Below, in pieces: positions 47,074-55,556 of a stretch of DNA of 64,000 nt. Every line of letters starts with the position of its first letter. The first letter of the stretch is position 1. Where the stretch lies: NCBI GenBank assembly GCA_963779325.1, contig CAVZXS010000002.1:434001-498000 (forward strand). The letters are read 5' to 3'. The translations under genes were made by a program, and so were the position numbers. The notes under the pieces were generated by a model that was not told the DNA's origin, did not search any database, and worked only from the letters and a program-made list of their open reading frames with translations. The DNA is from CAVZXS01 sp963779325 (GTDB taxonomy: Bacteria > Bacteroidota > Bacteroidia > Chitinophagales > Chitinophagaceae).

Positions 47074-47235
47074 ATGAAAACAGTAAAAGAACTTAATAGC
47101 AGTAAAGTGCCAATTGTACGTATTGATCCATCTCTTGATCAATACCGCGACAAAGTACTTTTTCCTGAGAAATTAGCAAAAGCAAACGAGATGCTAAAAA
47201 ATGCTAAACTCCCAAAAAAGAAACACCGCAGCTAA
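47074..47235 (+). CDS. Small hypothetical protein (53 aa)
   Basis: A short frame with an ATG at 47074 and plausible coding character: MKTVKELNSSKVPIVRIDPS, a middle part FPEKLAKANEMLKN, and a basic end PKKKHRS. No known domain. It lies 62 bp after the NmrA-like gene and is followed at about 47268 by a diverged copy of the island repeat (CTTACGC-ATTTGGTATTA-GCGTTTG), as the other island genes are. Confidence 0.5.
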   Translation: MKTVKELNSSKVPIVRIDPSLDQYRDKVLFPEKLAKANEMLKNAKLPKKKHRS

Positions 47236-47267
47236 TACGACGTTGTGTTTACATGGCGGTAAGCTTA

Positions 47268-47325
47268 CGCATTTGGTATTAGCGTTTGCAAGTGTTTAGT
47301 CTATCGGTAAATCTTTATTCGAATT
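47268..47325. repeat. Island repeat, most diverged short unit
   Basis: CTTACGC-ATTTGGTATTA-GCGTTTGCAAGTG then TCGGTAAATCTTT. The loop TTTGGTAT is kept. It is the last copy before argS and so marks the right side of the island. Confidence 0.55.
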
Positions 47326-47385
47326 GCCAGTGAGCAGGAAATGTATATCGAGAAAGATAATCTCCGGTTTTTTGTTATAAAACTT

Positions 47386-49161
47386 CTACATTCTCTCCGG
47401 CACTTTTATTCCCAATAAACTCATAGAAGACTTAATCACATTAGCCGTCATCAGGCATAATTGCAAACGCAGGTTTTTCTTTTCGGCCGATTCCGCATTT
47501 ACCACCGAGTGTTCGGTGTAAAATGAATTAAAGTTTTTAGCTAATTCAAATACATAAATAGCCAATACCGAAGGATTATGTTCTTCGGCGGCTTGCTCAA
47601 CAGCCGTTGTATATTGCTCTAATTTTATTATCAAGTCTTTTTCCAATTTTAATAATGGGCTAATAGCTAACAGTTGCGAGCTAATAGCTTCTTTCCTCAA
47701 AATTGACTTTATTCTTGCATGCGTGTACTGCACAAACGGCCCGGTAAATCCATGAAAGTCGATAGATTCTTCCGGATTAAAAATCATTTTCTTTTTTGGA
47801 TCAACTCTTAACAAGAAAAATTTTAACGCCCCCAATCCCAACGTATCATACAGTTCTTTTAATTCCTCTGCGGTAAAATCTTTTACCTTACCCAGCTCTT
47901 CCGTTTTTTGTTTCGATACATTCACCATTTCTTCAATAATATCATCCGCATCCACCACGGTTCCTTCACGGCTCTTCATACGCCCCGTTGGCAATTCCAC
48001 CATACCGTAACTTAAATGATGAATACCATCGGCATACGGCATACCGAGTTTTTTACAAATCAATTGCAGTACTTTCATGTGATAGTTCTGCTCATCGCCA
48101 ATTACATAAATGCTCTGGTCTATTTTGTACTCATCGTATTTTTGTTGCGCCAGGCCAATGTCCTGTGTCATATAAACCGCGGTGCCGTCCTTACGTTGTA
48201 CTATTTTTTCATCCAGGCCATCATTGGTCAAATCAATCCATACACTGTTGTCTTCTTTTTTTATAAAAACATTTTTGGCCAAACCTTCCTGCACCGTTTT
48301 TTTCCCCAACAAATAAGTATTGCTTTCATAATAAGTTTTATCAAAATCGCTGCCGATGCGTTTGTAGGTTATATCAAAGCCGGCATATACCCAACTGTTC
48401 ATCTTTTTCCAAAGCTCCATTACATCCGGTTTACCGGCTTCCCAATCTAGCAGCATTTGCTGCGTTGCTTTCATAACGGGAGCTTCTTTTTCGGCTTCCT
48501 CTTTTGTTTTGCCGGCTGTAATTAATTCGGCTACCTGTTGTTTATATTCATCATTAAATTTTATATAATAATCGCCTACAAAATGATCGCCTTTCGCATT
48601 AGTGCTTTCCGGTGTGGCGCCGTTGGCAAATAGCTGCCAGGCTATCATACTTTTACAAATATGAATACCGCGATCGTTTACAATACAGCTTTTGATAATA
48701 TCATAGCCTGATGCTTTTAAAATTTCCGCCACGCTCCATCCCAAAAAATTATTGCGCAAATGACCGAGGTGTAAAGGTTTGTTGGTATTGGGCGAAGAAT
48801 ATTCAACCATTACCTTTTTATGTATCGAAGCTTTGTAACCGAATTTTGTGTTGGCATAATTTGTTTGCAAAAAATTTATCCAGTAATCATCGGCTATGGA
48901 AAGATTCAGAAATCCTTTTATAACATTGTAATTGGTAAATAGCGCCGCATTTTTTTTAAGTAAATGATCGCCCAGTTCGTTACCCAATTGCTCAGGGTTT
49001 TTCTTTAATTGTTTTACAAAAGAAAAAAGTACCACGGTATAGTCGCCTTCAAATTCAGGTTTGGTGGTATTTACAGTCAATTCCGCCGCGCCGAAATCCT
49101 GTGCATATAAATCCTTTATGGCTGCCGCTACAAGTGGTTTTATCTGTTCCGCTATACTCAT
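47386..49161 (-). CDS. argS: Arginyl-tRNA synthetase
   Basis: Class I aminoacyl-tRNA synthetase charging tRNA-Arg, 591 residues. N-terminal additional domain (residues 1-110), HIGH-type motif HLGH at 131-134 (SSPNTNKPLHLGHLRNNFLG), IVNDRGIHICKS, and LPTGRMKSREGTVVDADDII at the KMSKS-equivalent loop. The C-terminal anticodon-binding helical domain ends NVIKSSMSLLGIKVPERM. It is a core gene marking the right boundary of the accessory island. Confidence 0.96.
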   Translation of the reverse strand: MSIAEQIKPLVAAAIKDLYAQDFGAAELTVNTTKPEFEGDYTVVLFSFVKQLKKNPEQLGNELGDHLLKKNAALFTNYNVIKGFLNLSIADDYWINFLQTNYANTKFGYKASIHKKVMVEYSSPNTNKPLHLGHLRNNFLGWSVAEILKASGYDIIKSCIVNDRGIHICKSMIAWQLFANGATPESTNAKGDHFVGDYYIKFNDEYKQQVAELITAGKTKEEAEKEAPVMKATQQMLLDWEAGKPDVMELWKKMNSWVYAGFDITYKRIGSDFDKTYYESNTYLLGKKTVQEGLAKNVFIKKEDNSVWIDLTNDGLDEKIVQRKDGTAVYMTQDIGLAQQKYDEYKIDQSIYVIGDEQNYHMKVLQLICKKLGMPYADGIHHLSYGMVELPTGRMKSREGTVVDADDIIEEMVNVSKQKTEELGKVKDFTAEELKELYDTLGLGALKFFLLRVDPKKKMIFNPEESIDFHGFTGPFVQYTHARIKSILRKEAISSQLLAISPLLKLEKDLIIKLEQYTTAVEQAAEEHNPSVLAIYVFELAKNFNSFYTEHSVVNAESAEKKNLRLQLCLMTANVIKSSMSLLGIKVPERM

Positions 49162-49708
49162 GCTTTGCTTTATTTGGCTGCGAATTTACAATTTATACCA
49201 ATCGCAATTTCAGTGATAACTAAACGGTTCAATTTTTGTTTAGCAGAGATGACTTTTTCATCTCTGTATTCGAGGGATGTTTTCCGCATCTCTTTTTCGC
49301 CTTTGTAAATCATTTCTTTCTATCAACAAAGCAAGCGAAAAGCAGTGCCTTTCGTGAGTTCCCCAATAACACGCAGCGGGGTCAGGCATTATCGCCTCGA
49401 GGCTCGTAAACTTTTTTAACCTATCAGTATCTCTGTGTGTTAGCCCGAAAAAAAGGAGGGCATTCTTTTTTCCTGCCCGACTGAGTCATTCAGGCGGGGT
49501 TTCTTTTTTTGTGATAAAAAAAGAAAAGAAGGAAAACGAAAACCCGCAAGTATAATATGAGAAGACTATCCGGAAACTATTTCAAACAAAGTGAAGATAG
49601 TTTTTTCAAGTAACGCTTTTTTTCACAGTTATGTAAAATATGATTTATTCCTAAAAACTACGGGAGTTTTAGAAACTTCTCTATATTTAACCCCTAAAAC
49701 ACACCACT
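49162..49708. other. Intergenic region with half MITE end and palindromic element
   Basis: No gene. TTATACCAATCGCAAT (about 49193) matches one end of the elements at 12397 and 59848. CCTGCCCGACTGAGTCATTC-AGGCGGGG (49472-49499) is the palindromic element also found, reversed, inside the CRISPR array. It sits in a homopolymer-rich stretch whose flanks (AAAAAAAGGAGGG, TTTCTTTTTTTG) could form terminators. Confidence 0.6.
49472..49499. repeat. Dispersed palindromic element, copy related to the CRISPR insertion
   Basis: Compared with the reverse complement of 57767-57793, 22 of 27 positions agree and four of the five differences are transitions. Outer arms CCTGCCCG and CAGGCGGG are shared with 6158-6179 (reversed). 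Confidence 0.75.
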
Positions 49709-50650
49709 ATGCGCCTCCGAATTTTAGTATGCTTACTTTTAATATCGTCCGTAAGCTTTGCACAACGAATGAACCAATGCGGATTTAAAATGCCCGACAA
49801 TGTTATGCTGCCCAATAGTTTTCAATCTGTATACGAAGCAAGAGATATTCTGATAGTCATGCTCGACAGCGTGGGTTGGAAAGAAAATTTTAACATACAA
49901 GAGCAACCCAATATCAGTAATGCCTATGCCACCATCATGAACGGCAAGCGGTTTATTATTTATGATAATGAATTTTTAGAAAAAATAGATTACGCCGCCG
50001 CTACCAAATGGGCTTCCATCAGCGTATTGGCGCATGAAATGGGACATCATTATAAAAACCATGTGGTAGACGGGCAAGGAAGTACACCGCCCAAAGAAAT
50101 AGAAGCCGATTATTTTTCAGGCTTTGCTATGAACAGGATGGGAGCGTCGCTCAACGAATCCATCGTGGCCATGCAAAAAATTGCATCGGATAGGGGCAGT
50201 ACCAGTCACCCGCCCAAGGACCAACGTATAGCAGCCATTACACAGGGCTGGAACCAGGCGCAAAAAACAAAAACTGCAACTACTACCGGGCCCGTATTGC
50301 CGCCAAAGACTAACGTACCTCCGCCTCCTGCGCCGCCAAAGCCTGTAGATACCAAGCAGCCGACAGCGCCACCTTCTACTACACCCGCCGATGATCCCAG
50401 TTGGATACATCTTACCAATACGTATGCGCAGGCGCTTACAGTTTACCTGTCCGATGACGGAAGAAAATTTGAACCCGTAGAATTAAAACCCAACGAACCT
50501 TTTGTATTTAAATATGATATTTATAATTATGGCTGGATGCGCTTAACCAATACAGCAACGGCCAGGCCGTATAAATTATTTCATAATAAAGATTACAGCA
50601 TTATCTGGAGCCGGCGAAGCAAAAACTGGATTATTGTAGAGATTCCTTAA
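49709..50650 (+). CDS. Secreted M48-like metallopeptidase domain protein
   Basis: A 313-residue exported protein: signal peptide ending SVSFAQ (about residue 19), then a zincin-like domain. HEMGHH (H109, E110, H113) and downstream EIEADYFSGFAMNRMG (probable third ligand E132) are the M48-type ligands. Then a Pro/Thr-rich linker (about 193-232) leads to a small C-terminal beta domain (WIHLTNTYAQALTVYLSDDG). It probably acts in the periplasm or at the surface. The substrate is unknown. Confidence 0.82.
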   Translation: MRLRILVCLLLISSVSFAQRMNQCGFKMPDNVMLPNSFQSVYEARDILIVMLDSVGWKENFNIQEQPNISNAYATIMNGKRFIIYDNEFLEKIDYAAATKWASISVLAHEMGHHYKNHVVDGQGSTPPKEIEADYFSGFAMNRMGASLNESIVAMQKIASDRGSTSHPPKDQRIAAITQGWNQAQKTKTATTTGPVLPPKTNVPPPPAPPKPVDTKQPTAPPSTTPADDPSWIHLTNTYAQALTVYLSDDGRKFEPVELKPNEPFVFKYDIYNYGWMRLTNTATARPYKLFHNKDYSIIWSRRSKNWIIVEIP

Positions 50651-50654
50651 TATA

Positions 50655-50694
50655 AACAAACAGCCGGTTATAAAAATAGCCGGCTGTTTGTTTT
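50655..50694 (+). terminator. Rho-independent terminator after the metallopeptidase gene
   Basis: AACAAACAGCCGG and CCGGCTGTTTGTT pair perfectly around TTATAAAAATAG and are followed by TT. It lies 5 bp after the stop codon. Confidence 0.8.
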
Positions 50695-51262
50695 AGATAT
50701 GTATGAAGCAGGGAAGGAGCATCATCCTCCATACAAAAAACCGACTTCGGTTCCCGCTATTCGCTCCAAGTCCTCGCCTTTTTTTGCTTTGTCATTGGCA
50801 GCGTAGCGAAGAATCTATTAGCAAAAAAAGGACTCGGGCTTTCCGCTTCTATCGGGGCTATTTTCAGAAGCAAAACATATTTCAGCAACGGCGGGAAGAG
50901 CCTTTCCGCGTCGATACTATTTTATTACTGTAACAGTTTTCCTGTTTGCCGTTATAATTTCGAGATCATATTATACATACAGTTTGTGTACCGGATGCTT
51001 CGTACCTCAGCATGACAGGCAGAATGAGGTTTTCAGTTTGCGATACCGATTCATTAAGTAAGTTCACTTTTAAATTCATAATATCTTTCTGTATAAAACT
51101 TTTACTTTCCGGTTATCCCCGTCCCGCTGTCATGCTGAGACCGCCACCGGCAGGCGAAGCATCCGGTACGCAACGCTTCACTAATCGACGATTCTTTATA
51201 CAAACAGCCCGATAAAAATTCAATCGGGTAGTTTATATTTGTTTTCTCTAAACTTTATTACC
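50695..51262. repeat. Intergenic region with inverted tgtcatgctgag/gaagcatccggta repeats
   Basis: No gene. TACCGGATGCTTCGTACCTC-AGCATGACAGGC (about 50992-51023) faces CTGTCATGCTGAGA ... GAAGCATCCGGTAC (about 51127-51169). The second copy is interrupted by ACCGCCACCGGCAGGC (51140-51155), a further short GC-rich insertion. The same repeat recurs in inverted orientation at about 57459-57590. Confidence 0.65.
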
Positions 51263-52084
51263 ATGCCTGCAATTCCTTCCTCCATCAACTCATTTTTGCA
51301 ATCGCCTTATTCGCTAACGCCGGAGCAAATTGATTTCTTCGATCAAAACCGTTTTATAAAATTAAAACAAGTGCTGAATCAAGAAACGCTTGCCTTCTTT
51401 AATAAAGCCATTACAGAGCGGGTGAACAAAATGAATACCGTGCATACGGCGCTGGAGGAAAGAAACACCTACGGCAAAGCATTTTTACAATTGTTCAATC
51501 TTTGGTGCGAAGATGAAACAGTAAAAGAATTAATATTCAGCAAAAGACTTGCAAAGATTGCCGCCGATTTAATGCAAACCGCCGGTGTACGAATATATCA
51601 TGACCAGGCTTTATTTAAAGAAGGCGGCGGCGGTATTACTCCCTGGCATGCCGACCAATACTATTGGCCTTTAGAAACCGATAAAACCATTACAGCATGG
51701 ATACCGTTGCAGGCAACACCGTTGGAGCTGGGCCCGTTAGAATTCAGTGCAGGCAGCCACCGTGTGGTAGAAGGAAGAGAATTGGAAATCGGTGATGAAA
51801 GTGAACTGTTGATAGAACAAAAATTACGGGTAACTGATTTTAAACATGTAATTGAACCCTTTGATGCAGGCGAAATCAGTTTTCATTCAGGCTGGGTATT
51901 TCACCGTGCGGGTGCCAATACCACCAACCAAATGCGAAAAGTAATGACCATTATTTACATGGATAAAAATATGAAGCTGAAAAACCCCGAGAATAAAAAC
52001 CAAATCAACGATTGGAACACCTGGTGCCCGGGTGCAGAAATAGGAAAAGAAATTGATACACCGCTTAACCCGATTATTTACTAA
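51263..52084 (+). CDS. Phytanoyl-CoA dioxygenase (PhyH) family protein
   Basis: A 273-residue Fe(II)/2-oxoglutarate-dependent oxygenase. Iron ligands are visible as H129 and D131 (GITPWHADQYYWPLE) and the distal His in HSGWVFHRAGANTTNQMRK, whose Arg would bind 2-oxoglutarate. GPLEFSAGSHRVVEG is typical. The ATG at 51263 avoids an atypical leader from 51239. It probably hydroxylates a small molecule; the substrate is unknown. Confidence 0.9.
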   Translation: MPAIPSSINSFLQSPYSLTPEQIDFFDQNRFIKLKQVLNQETLAFFNKAITERVNKMNTVHTALEERNTYGKAFLQLFNLWCEDETVKELIFSKRLAKIAADLMQTAGVRIYHDQALFKEGGGGITPWHADQYYWPLETDKTITAWIPLQATPLELGPLEFSAGSHRVVEGRELEIGDESELLIEQKLRVTDFKHVIEPFDAGEISFHSGWVFHRAGANTTNQMRKVMTIIYMDKNMKLKNPENKNQINDWNTWCPGAEIGKEIDTPLNPIIY

Positions 52085-52138
52085 AATTAATTTTTACTGT
52101 AAACAGTAAGCCTTGTGAAATGACTTTAATTTCAAAAT

Positions 52139-52657
52139 ATGAAAGACTTAATTTCAAAGGAGGTGAGATCTGATTTAAATAAACTGGGTATTTATCAGAT
52201 TGCCGGAGCTGCTGTCGGAGTACTTCTTATTTTTTGGAGTATTTATAATACTGAATCATTAAGCGGGTTTATTGTAGTGATTTATTTGTTTATGTTTCTA
52301 TTTTTTGCCTATTCAGTCTTTTGCGGGTTTCTTTGTATTAAGACAAGGCGTAATGCATTAAAGCACTCTCAAATAAATCAATTCCTGCAGATATTTGGGC
52401 TTGCAATATTTGGGTTTGCTTTTAAATATGTTGCAGGAGTTTATCTGATTTTTGGTCTCAACTTGACTGAATCTTTTGAACTTGATTTTGGCGCGGGTGT
52501 TTCGCAATTTGGCTTCAGCTTTAATAATGGTGCCGACAAGCTCCAATTGGACATAAACTTAGTGGCTATTGTATTAATTTATTGGATAAACCAATTAATG
52601 AAAAGGATAAAAACCGAAATTGAGATAAAAAAAGCGACTTCTATTGATGATGCTTAA
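52139..52657 (+). CDS. Hypothetical membrane protein
   Basis: A 172-residue protein with about four hydrophobic segments (residues about 17-35, 42-65, 85-105 and 135-155) and a basic cytoplasmic tail (MKRIKTEIEIKKATSID). An acidic, soluble stretch lies between segments three and four. It resembles DUF2975-like small membrane proteins in overall plan, but this is not certain. It starts 55 bp after the PhyH gene. Confidence 0.6.
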   Translation: MKDLISKEVRSDLNKLGIYQIAGAAVGVLLIFWSIYNTESLSGFIVVIYLFMFLFFAYSVFCGFLCIKTRRNALKHSQINQFLQIFGLAIFGFAFKYVAGVYLIFGLNLTESFELDFGAGVSQFGFSFNNGADKLQLDINLVAIVLIYWINQLMKRIKTEIEIKKATSIDDA

Positions 52658-52831
52658 AGATTTTTAGCTCGAACAATTTTTTTTCAATCACATACTGTAT
52701 CTTAAATAAATGCTGATGCAAGCCTTTTGGAATTTGTTTTTTGGCAGATGGTTTTAAATGTATAAACGTCCCTGCTGAGCAGAGGAAAGTTTCCGCCCTA
52801 CATTGTTAATCAAGCAAAATATATAATGAAT

Positions 52832-53263
52832 TTATTCTTTCTTCTTTATATACCCGTCTATCGACAGCGGCCCTGCACCTTTTACCAAGAAAAAAATAAG
52901 TAATGCCAATACCAATACGGCCAACCAAAATTCTGAACCGATGCCGAATACATCTTTGCCTATATGCACAAAGAATACAGCGCCGATAAGAACCGGTAAT
53001 TGCAGGGCTACTACCCAACGCGTAAGCAAACCTATAATAATAAACACCCCGCCAAACAAGTGTGCGAATGCGATATAAGAAACCAGGAACGCCGATCCGG
53101 TTTTAAAACGACTTTGCGAAATAAGTTCTTCTAACTGTGAAGAGTTGCTGAGAAAGCTGAAGCCTTTCAGCAAAAGAAGCATACCCAACCCGACACGAAG
53201 TATAAGAAATAAGAGGGGTTGCAGGGCATGACTCCGATGATTGATTTGTTGCACGGTGCCCAT
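52832..53263 (-). CDS. DoxX-family membrane protein
   Basis: A 143-residue, four-helix DoxX protein: LLFLILRVGLGMLLLLKGFS, then AFAHLFGGVFIIIGLLTRWV, VLIGAVFFVHIGKD and a last helix before GPLSIDGYI. Members are small redox- or stress-associated inner-membrane proteins of loosely defined role. Monocistronic. Confidence 0.88.
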   Translation of the reverse strand: MGTVQQINHRSHALQPLLFLILRVGLGMLLLLKGFSFLSNSSQLEELISQSRFKTGSAFLVSYIAFAHLFGGVFIIIGLLTRWVVALQLPVLIGAVFFVHIGKDVFGIGSEFWLAVLVLALLIFFLVKGAGPLSIDGYIKKKE

Positions 53264-53558
53264 AACATTTAATTTTTAGTGAAAGAACAATCTTAAAGTT
53301 ACGATAGTTAATTAAATACAACGAAACCCTTTTCGCACATATTCGTTTTTCGCGGTATTATATTTAGTTACCGGCTTTTTCCGGCATCAATGCCTCTTTA
53401 ATAATATTCCGTTGAAAAAACAAGTATTTCACCAAAAAAGAATTGCAAATATTTTATTAGAAGATTATTTTTCAGGCTGTTAAAGGGTTACAGGGCGCAA
53501 AATGTGAATAATTTAAAATTTTTTGGTCTGATAGCGTTTTTTCCAATATTTTTAGAAA
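53264..53558. other. AT-rich intergenic region, nothing recognised
   Basis: About 295 bp between the DoxX gene and the small plus-strand gene. It is AT-rich with no clear palindrome, repeat copy or reading frame. It must hold the promoters for both divergent genes. Confidence 0.4.
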
Positions 53559-53813
53559 ATGCAAGACCATTTCCATCTACTTCAAATCATCTATGATATT
53601 GTAAAAGACGATCCGCAACCGGAGCATTATACCTGCCGGCCCCGCGAACTCATTTTACGTACCCTGCAAGATTGGTCTGTTATTCAAAAGCATCTCGATA
53701 GGTTAGAAGAAGAACTTTTGGTAACTACCGAGCAGAGAGATACACTGATTATCCGTATTACAAATACCGGATTATTGGTAGCTCAGGACGGACAAAGCCC
53801 CGTAGATAAATAG
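53559..53813 (+). CDS. Small hypothetical protein, winged-helix-like
   Basis: An 84-residue protein: MQDHFHLLQIIYDIVKDDPQ, then LILRTLQDWSVIQKHLDRLE and a closing beta-hairpin-like part (TLIIRITNTGLLVAQ). The helix-helix-helix-strand pattern resembles small winged-helix modules (PadR/MarR-like size), but there is no firm family match from sight. It lies 41 bp before the BioF-like gene. Confidence 0.6.
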   Translation: MQDHFHLLQIIYDIVKDDPQPEHYTCRPRELILRTLQDWSVIQKHLDRLEEELLVTTEQRDTLIIRITNTGLLVAQDGQSPVDK

Positions 53814-53842
53814 ATTTTCAAAGCCCTTGTAATTTACAGCAG

Positions 53843-53850
53843 TACATTTG
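53843..53850 (+). promoter_or_regulatory. -7 box (TACATTTG) almost touching the BioF-like start codon
   Basis: TACATTTG fits TAnnTTTG and ends 4 bp before the ATG at 53855. Transcription starting about 7 nt downstream would begin within or next to the start codon, implying a leaderless mRNA, or else a later start codon. Confidence 0.4.
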
Positions 53851-53854
53851 CCGC

Positions 53855-54964
53855 ATGTATAAGGATGATTTTTTGAATAAGAAATTGGATGAACGTATCG
53901 CCAATAACTCGCTGCGCAAACTGATACAACGCCGGGGATTTATTGATTTCTGCTCCAACGATTACCTGGGTATACGAACAAACCGGTTATTAGAGTCGTT
54001 AATTCCTCAATCATTACACCACGGCTCGGGCGGTGCACGTACATTGGCAGGTAACTATCCATTGATTGAAGAAACAGAAAATATGCTGGCCGCTTTTCAT
54101 GATGCTGAGGCCGCATTAATTTTTAACTCGGGCTATAACGCTAATACCGGGCTTTTAAGCTGCGTACCGCAACGCGGCGATACCATTTTGTACGATGCAC
54201 TTTCGCATGCCTCTATTCGCGATGGTATCAAATTATCTTTCGCCGACTCTTTTTCTTTTCTGCATAATGATTGCAATGATCTTGAGGAAAAACTTAGCAA
54301 GACAAAGGGAACTGTATTTGTCGTTACCGAAGCATTGTTTTCAATGGACGGCGATTTTGCACCGCTGAAAGAAATGACGGCTCTCTGTGAAAAATTCGGT
54401 GCTCATTTAATTGTTGATGAAGCACATTCAACCGGGGTAGCGGGTACAAGAGGCGAGGGGCTTGTACAGCAGCTTGGTTTGCAAAAACAAATTTTTGCCC
54501 GTGTGCATACTTTTGGTAAAGCAATAGGTACACACGGGGCGGTAGTATCGGGCAGCGAAAAATTAAAATCTTATCTTATCAATTTTTCCCGTTCATTTAT
54601 TTTTACAACGGCGTTGCCCGAGTCGGCTGTACAGGCTGTAAAAGCAGCTTACAGTATTTTACCTTCGTTAACTAAAGAAAGGGAAGTTCTTCAGTCGCAT
54701 ATCAATACTTTTCAACGGGCCGAACTGCCTTTTCAGAAATTAATCAGCCACTCGCCCATACAGGCTGTTATTATTCCCGGTAATGATGCGGTAAAAAAAA
54801 TAGCAGAGGCGTTAGTAAAAAAACAATTGGATGTTCGTCCTATTCTGTATCCTACGGTACCTAAGGGAAAGGAGCGGTTGCGTATCAGCCTTCATTCATT
54901 TAATACCGTCGATCAACTTTCTTTATTAATTAATACATTACAGGCGGCAGGACAATCTCGCTAA
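53855..54964 (+). CDS. bioF: 8-amino-7-oxononanoate synthase-like PLP enzyme (BioF/alpha-oxoamine synthase)
   Basis: A 369-residue alpha-oxoamine synthase that condenses an amino acid with an acyl-CoA; BioF uses alanine and pimeloyl-CoA/ACP in biotin synthesis. PLP Lys is K222 in ARVHTFGKAIGTHGAV; D188 is in LIVDEAHSTGVAGTRG; GSGGARTLAGNYPLIEE and DALSHASIRDGI are family marks. No other bio genes adjoin, so a role as glycine C-acetyltransferase-like or serine palmitoyltransferase-like cannot be fully excluded, but the short form favours BioF. Confidence 0.85.
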   Translation: MYKDDFLNKKLDERIANNSLRKLIQRRGFIDFCSNDYLGIRTNRLLESLIPQSLHHGSGGARTLAGNYPLIEETENMLAAFHDAEAALIFNSGYNANTGLLSCVPQRGDTILYDALSHASIRDGIKLSFADSFSFLHNDCNDLEEKLSKTKGTVFVVTEALFSMDGDFAPLKEMTALCEKFGAHLIVDEAHSTGVAGTRGEGLVQQLGLQKQIFARVHTFGKAIGTHGAVVSGSEKLKSYLINFSRSFIFTTALPESAVQAVKAAYSILPSLTKEREVLQSHINTFQRAELPFQKLISHSPIQAVIIPGNDAVKKIAEALVKKQLDVRPILYPTVPKGKERLRISLHSFNTVDQLSLLINTLQAAGQSR

Positions 54965-55177
54965 GTTAAGAGGTTTTAATTGCCTTGCCCTTCAGGGCAA
55001 GGATAAAATGTTGAATGATTGTATTGGCTTTAGCCTAAAAAAAATTTGGCTAAAGCCTGCAATATAAAAATAATTGCTGTCACCGCCCCGAAGCCCGCCC
55101 GAACGGAACGGGCGGGGGCGGTGCAATTGATCAGTTGATCTTTAACTTAATGACACCGGGCGGCAGGGTAGTGGCTT
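54965..55177. repeat. Cluster of palindromic repeats between convergent genes
   Basis: CCTTGCCCTTCAGGGCAAGG (about 54982-55001); GGCTTTAGCC facing GGCTAAAGCC (about 55027-55058); and CCCGCCCGAACGGAACGGGC within CACCGCCCC ... GGGGCGGTG (about 55081-55123). These are followed by TCAGTTGATC and TTTAACTTAATGACA, which match 10632-10700. TTTGGCTAAAGCCTGC here resembles the sequence right after the last CRISPR repeat (59203-59219). Confidence 0.7.
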
Positions 55178-55543
55178 TTATTGACGCAGCAACATTCTTC
55201 TTACAACGATGTAGCCGATAATAATCAGCATCAGGATTATTACAAGACTTAAATACAACCAGGGCTGTTCCTGCAGGTCAAGTCGTTTTCTTCTTTTCTT
55301 CTTCTTTTCTAATTTATTTTTTAAATCGCGGTTCAGTTGCTCTACCATCAGGCCTATTTCCTGCTTATTAGCGATGGCTTGTAAACCTTCCATGGCATCA
55401 TCATCAAAGTCACTGTCAAGCAACATTTTTTCCACCTCATGCTTTTTATCGGCCGATAATTTATCCTGCAGGTAAAGCATCAGCGTTTCCCGGTCTACAT
55501 CAGGCGAAAGATTGGATAATATGTCTTTTAAATTATGCGGCAT
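55178..55543 (-). CDS. Probable membrane partner (anti-sigma-like) of the ECF sigma factor
   Basis: A 121-residue protein: acidic cytoplasmic helical domain (residues 1-75; ETLMLYLQDKLSADKKHEVE), then a very basic stretch (KLEKKKKRRKRLD) and one transmembrane helix (about 95-115). It lacks the HxxxCxxC zinc motif of ZAS anti-sigma factors. It lies 13 bp downstream of the ECF sigma gene, an arrangement typical of a sigma factor with its membrane-bound regulator. That role is inferred from position and topology. Confidence 0.65.
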   Translation of the reverse strand: MPHNLKDILSNLSPDVDRETLMLYLQDKLSADKKHEVEKMLLDSDFDDDAMEGLQAIANKQEIGLMVEQLNRDLKNKLEKKKKRRKRLDLQEQPWLYLSLVIILMLIIIGYIVVRRMLLRQ

Positions 55544-55556
55544 TGTATTTTATTTT

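Noticed and set aside
42630..47325. A classical integron with attC sites
   Set aside because: No integrase gene and no RYYYAAC/GTTRRRY core pair could be matched; kept only as a cassette-like array.
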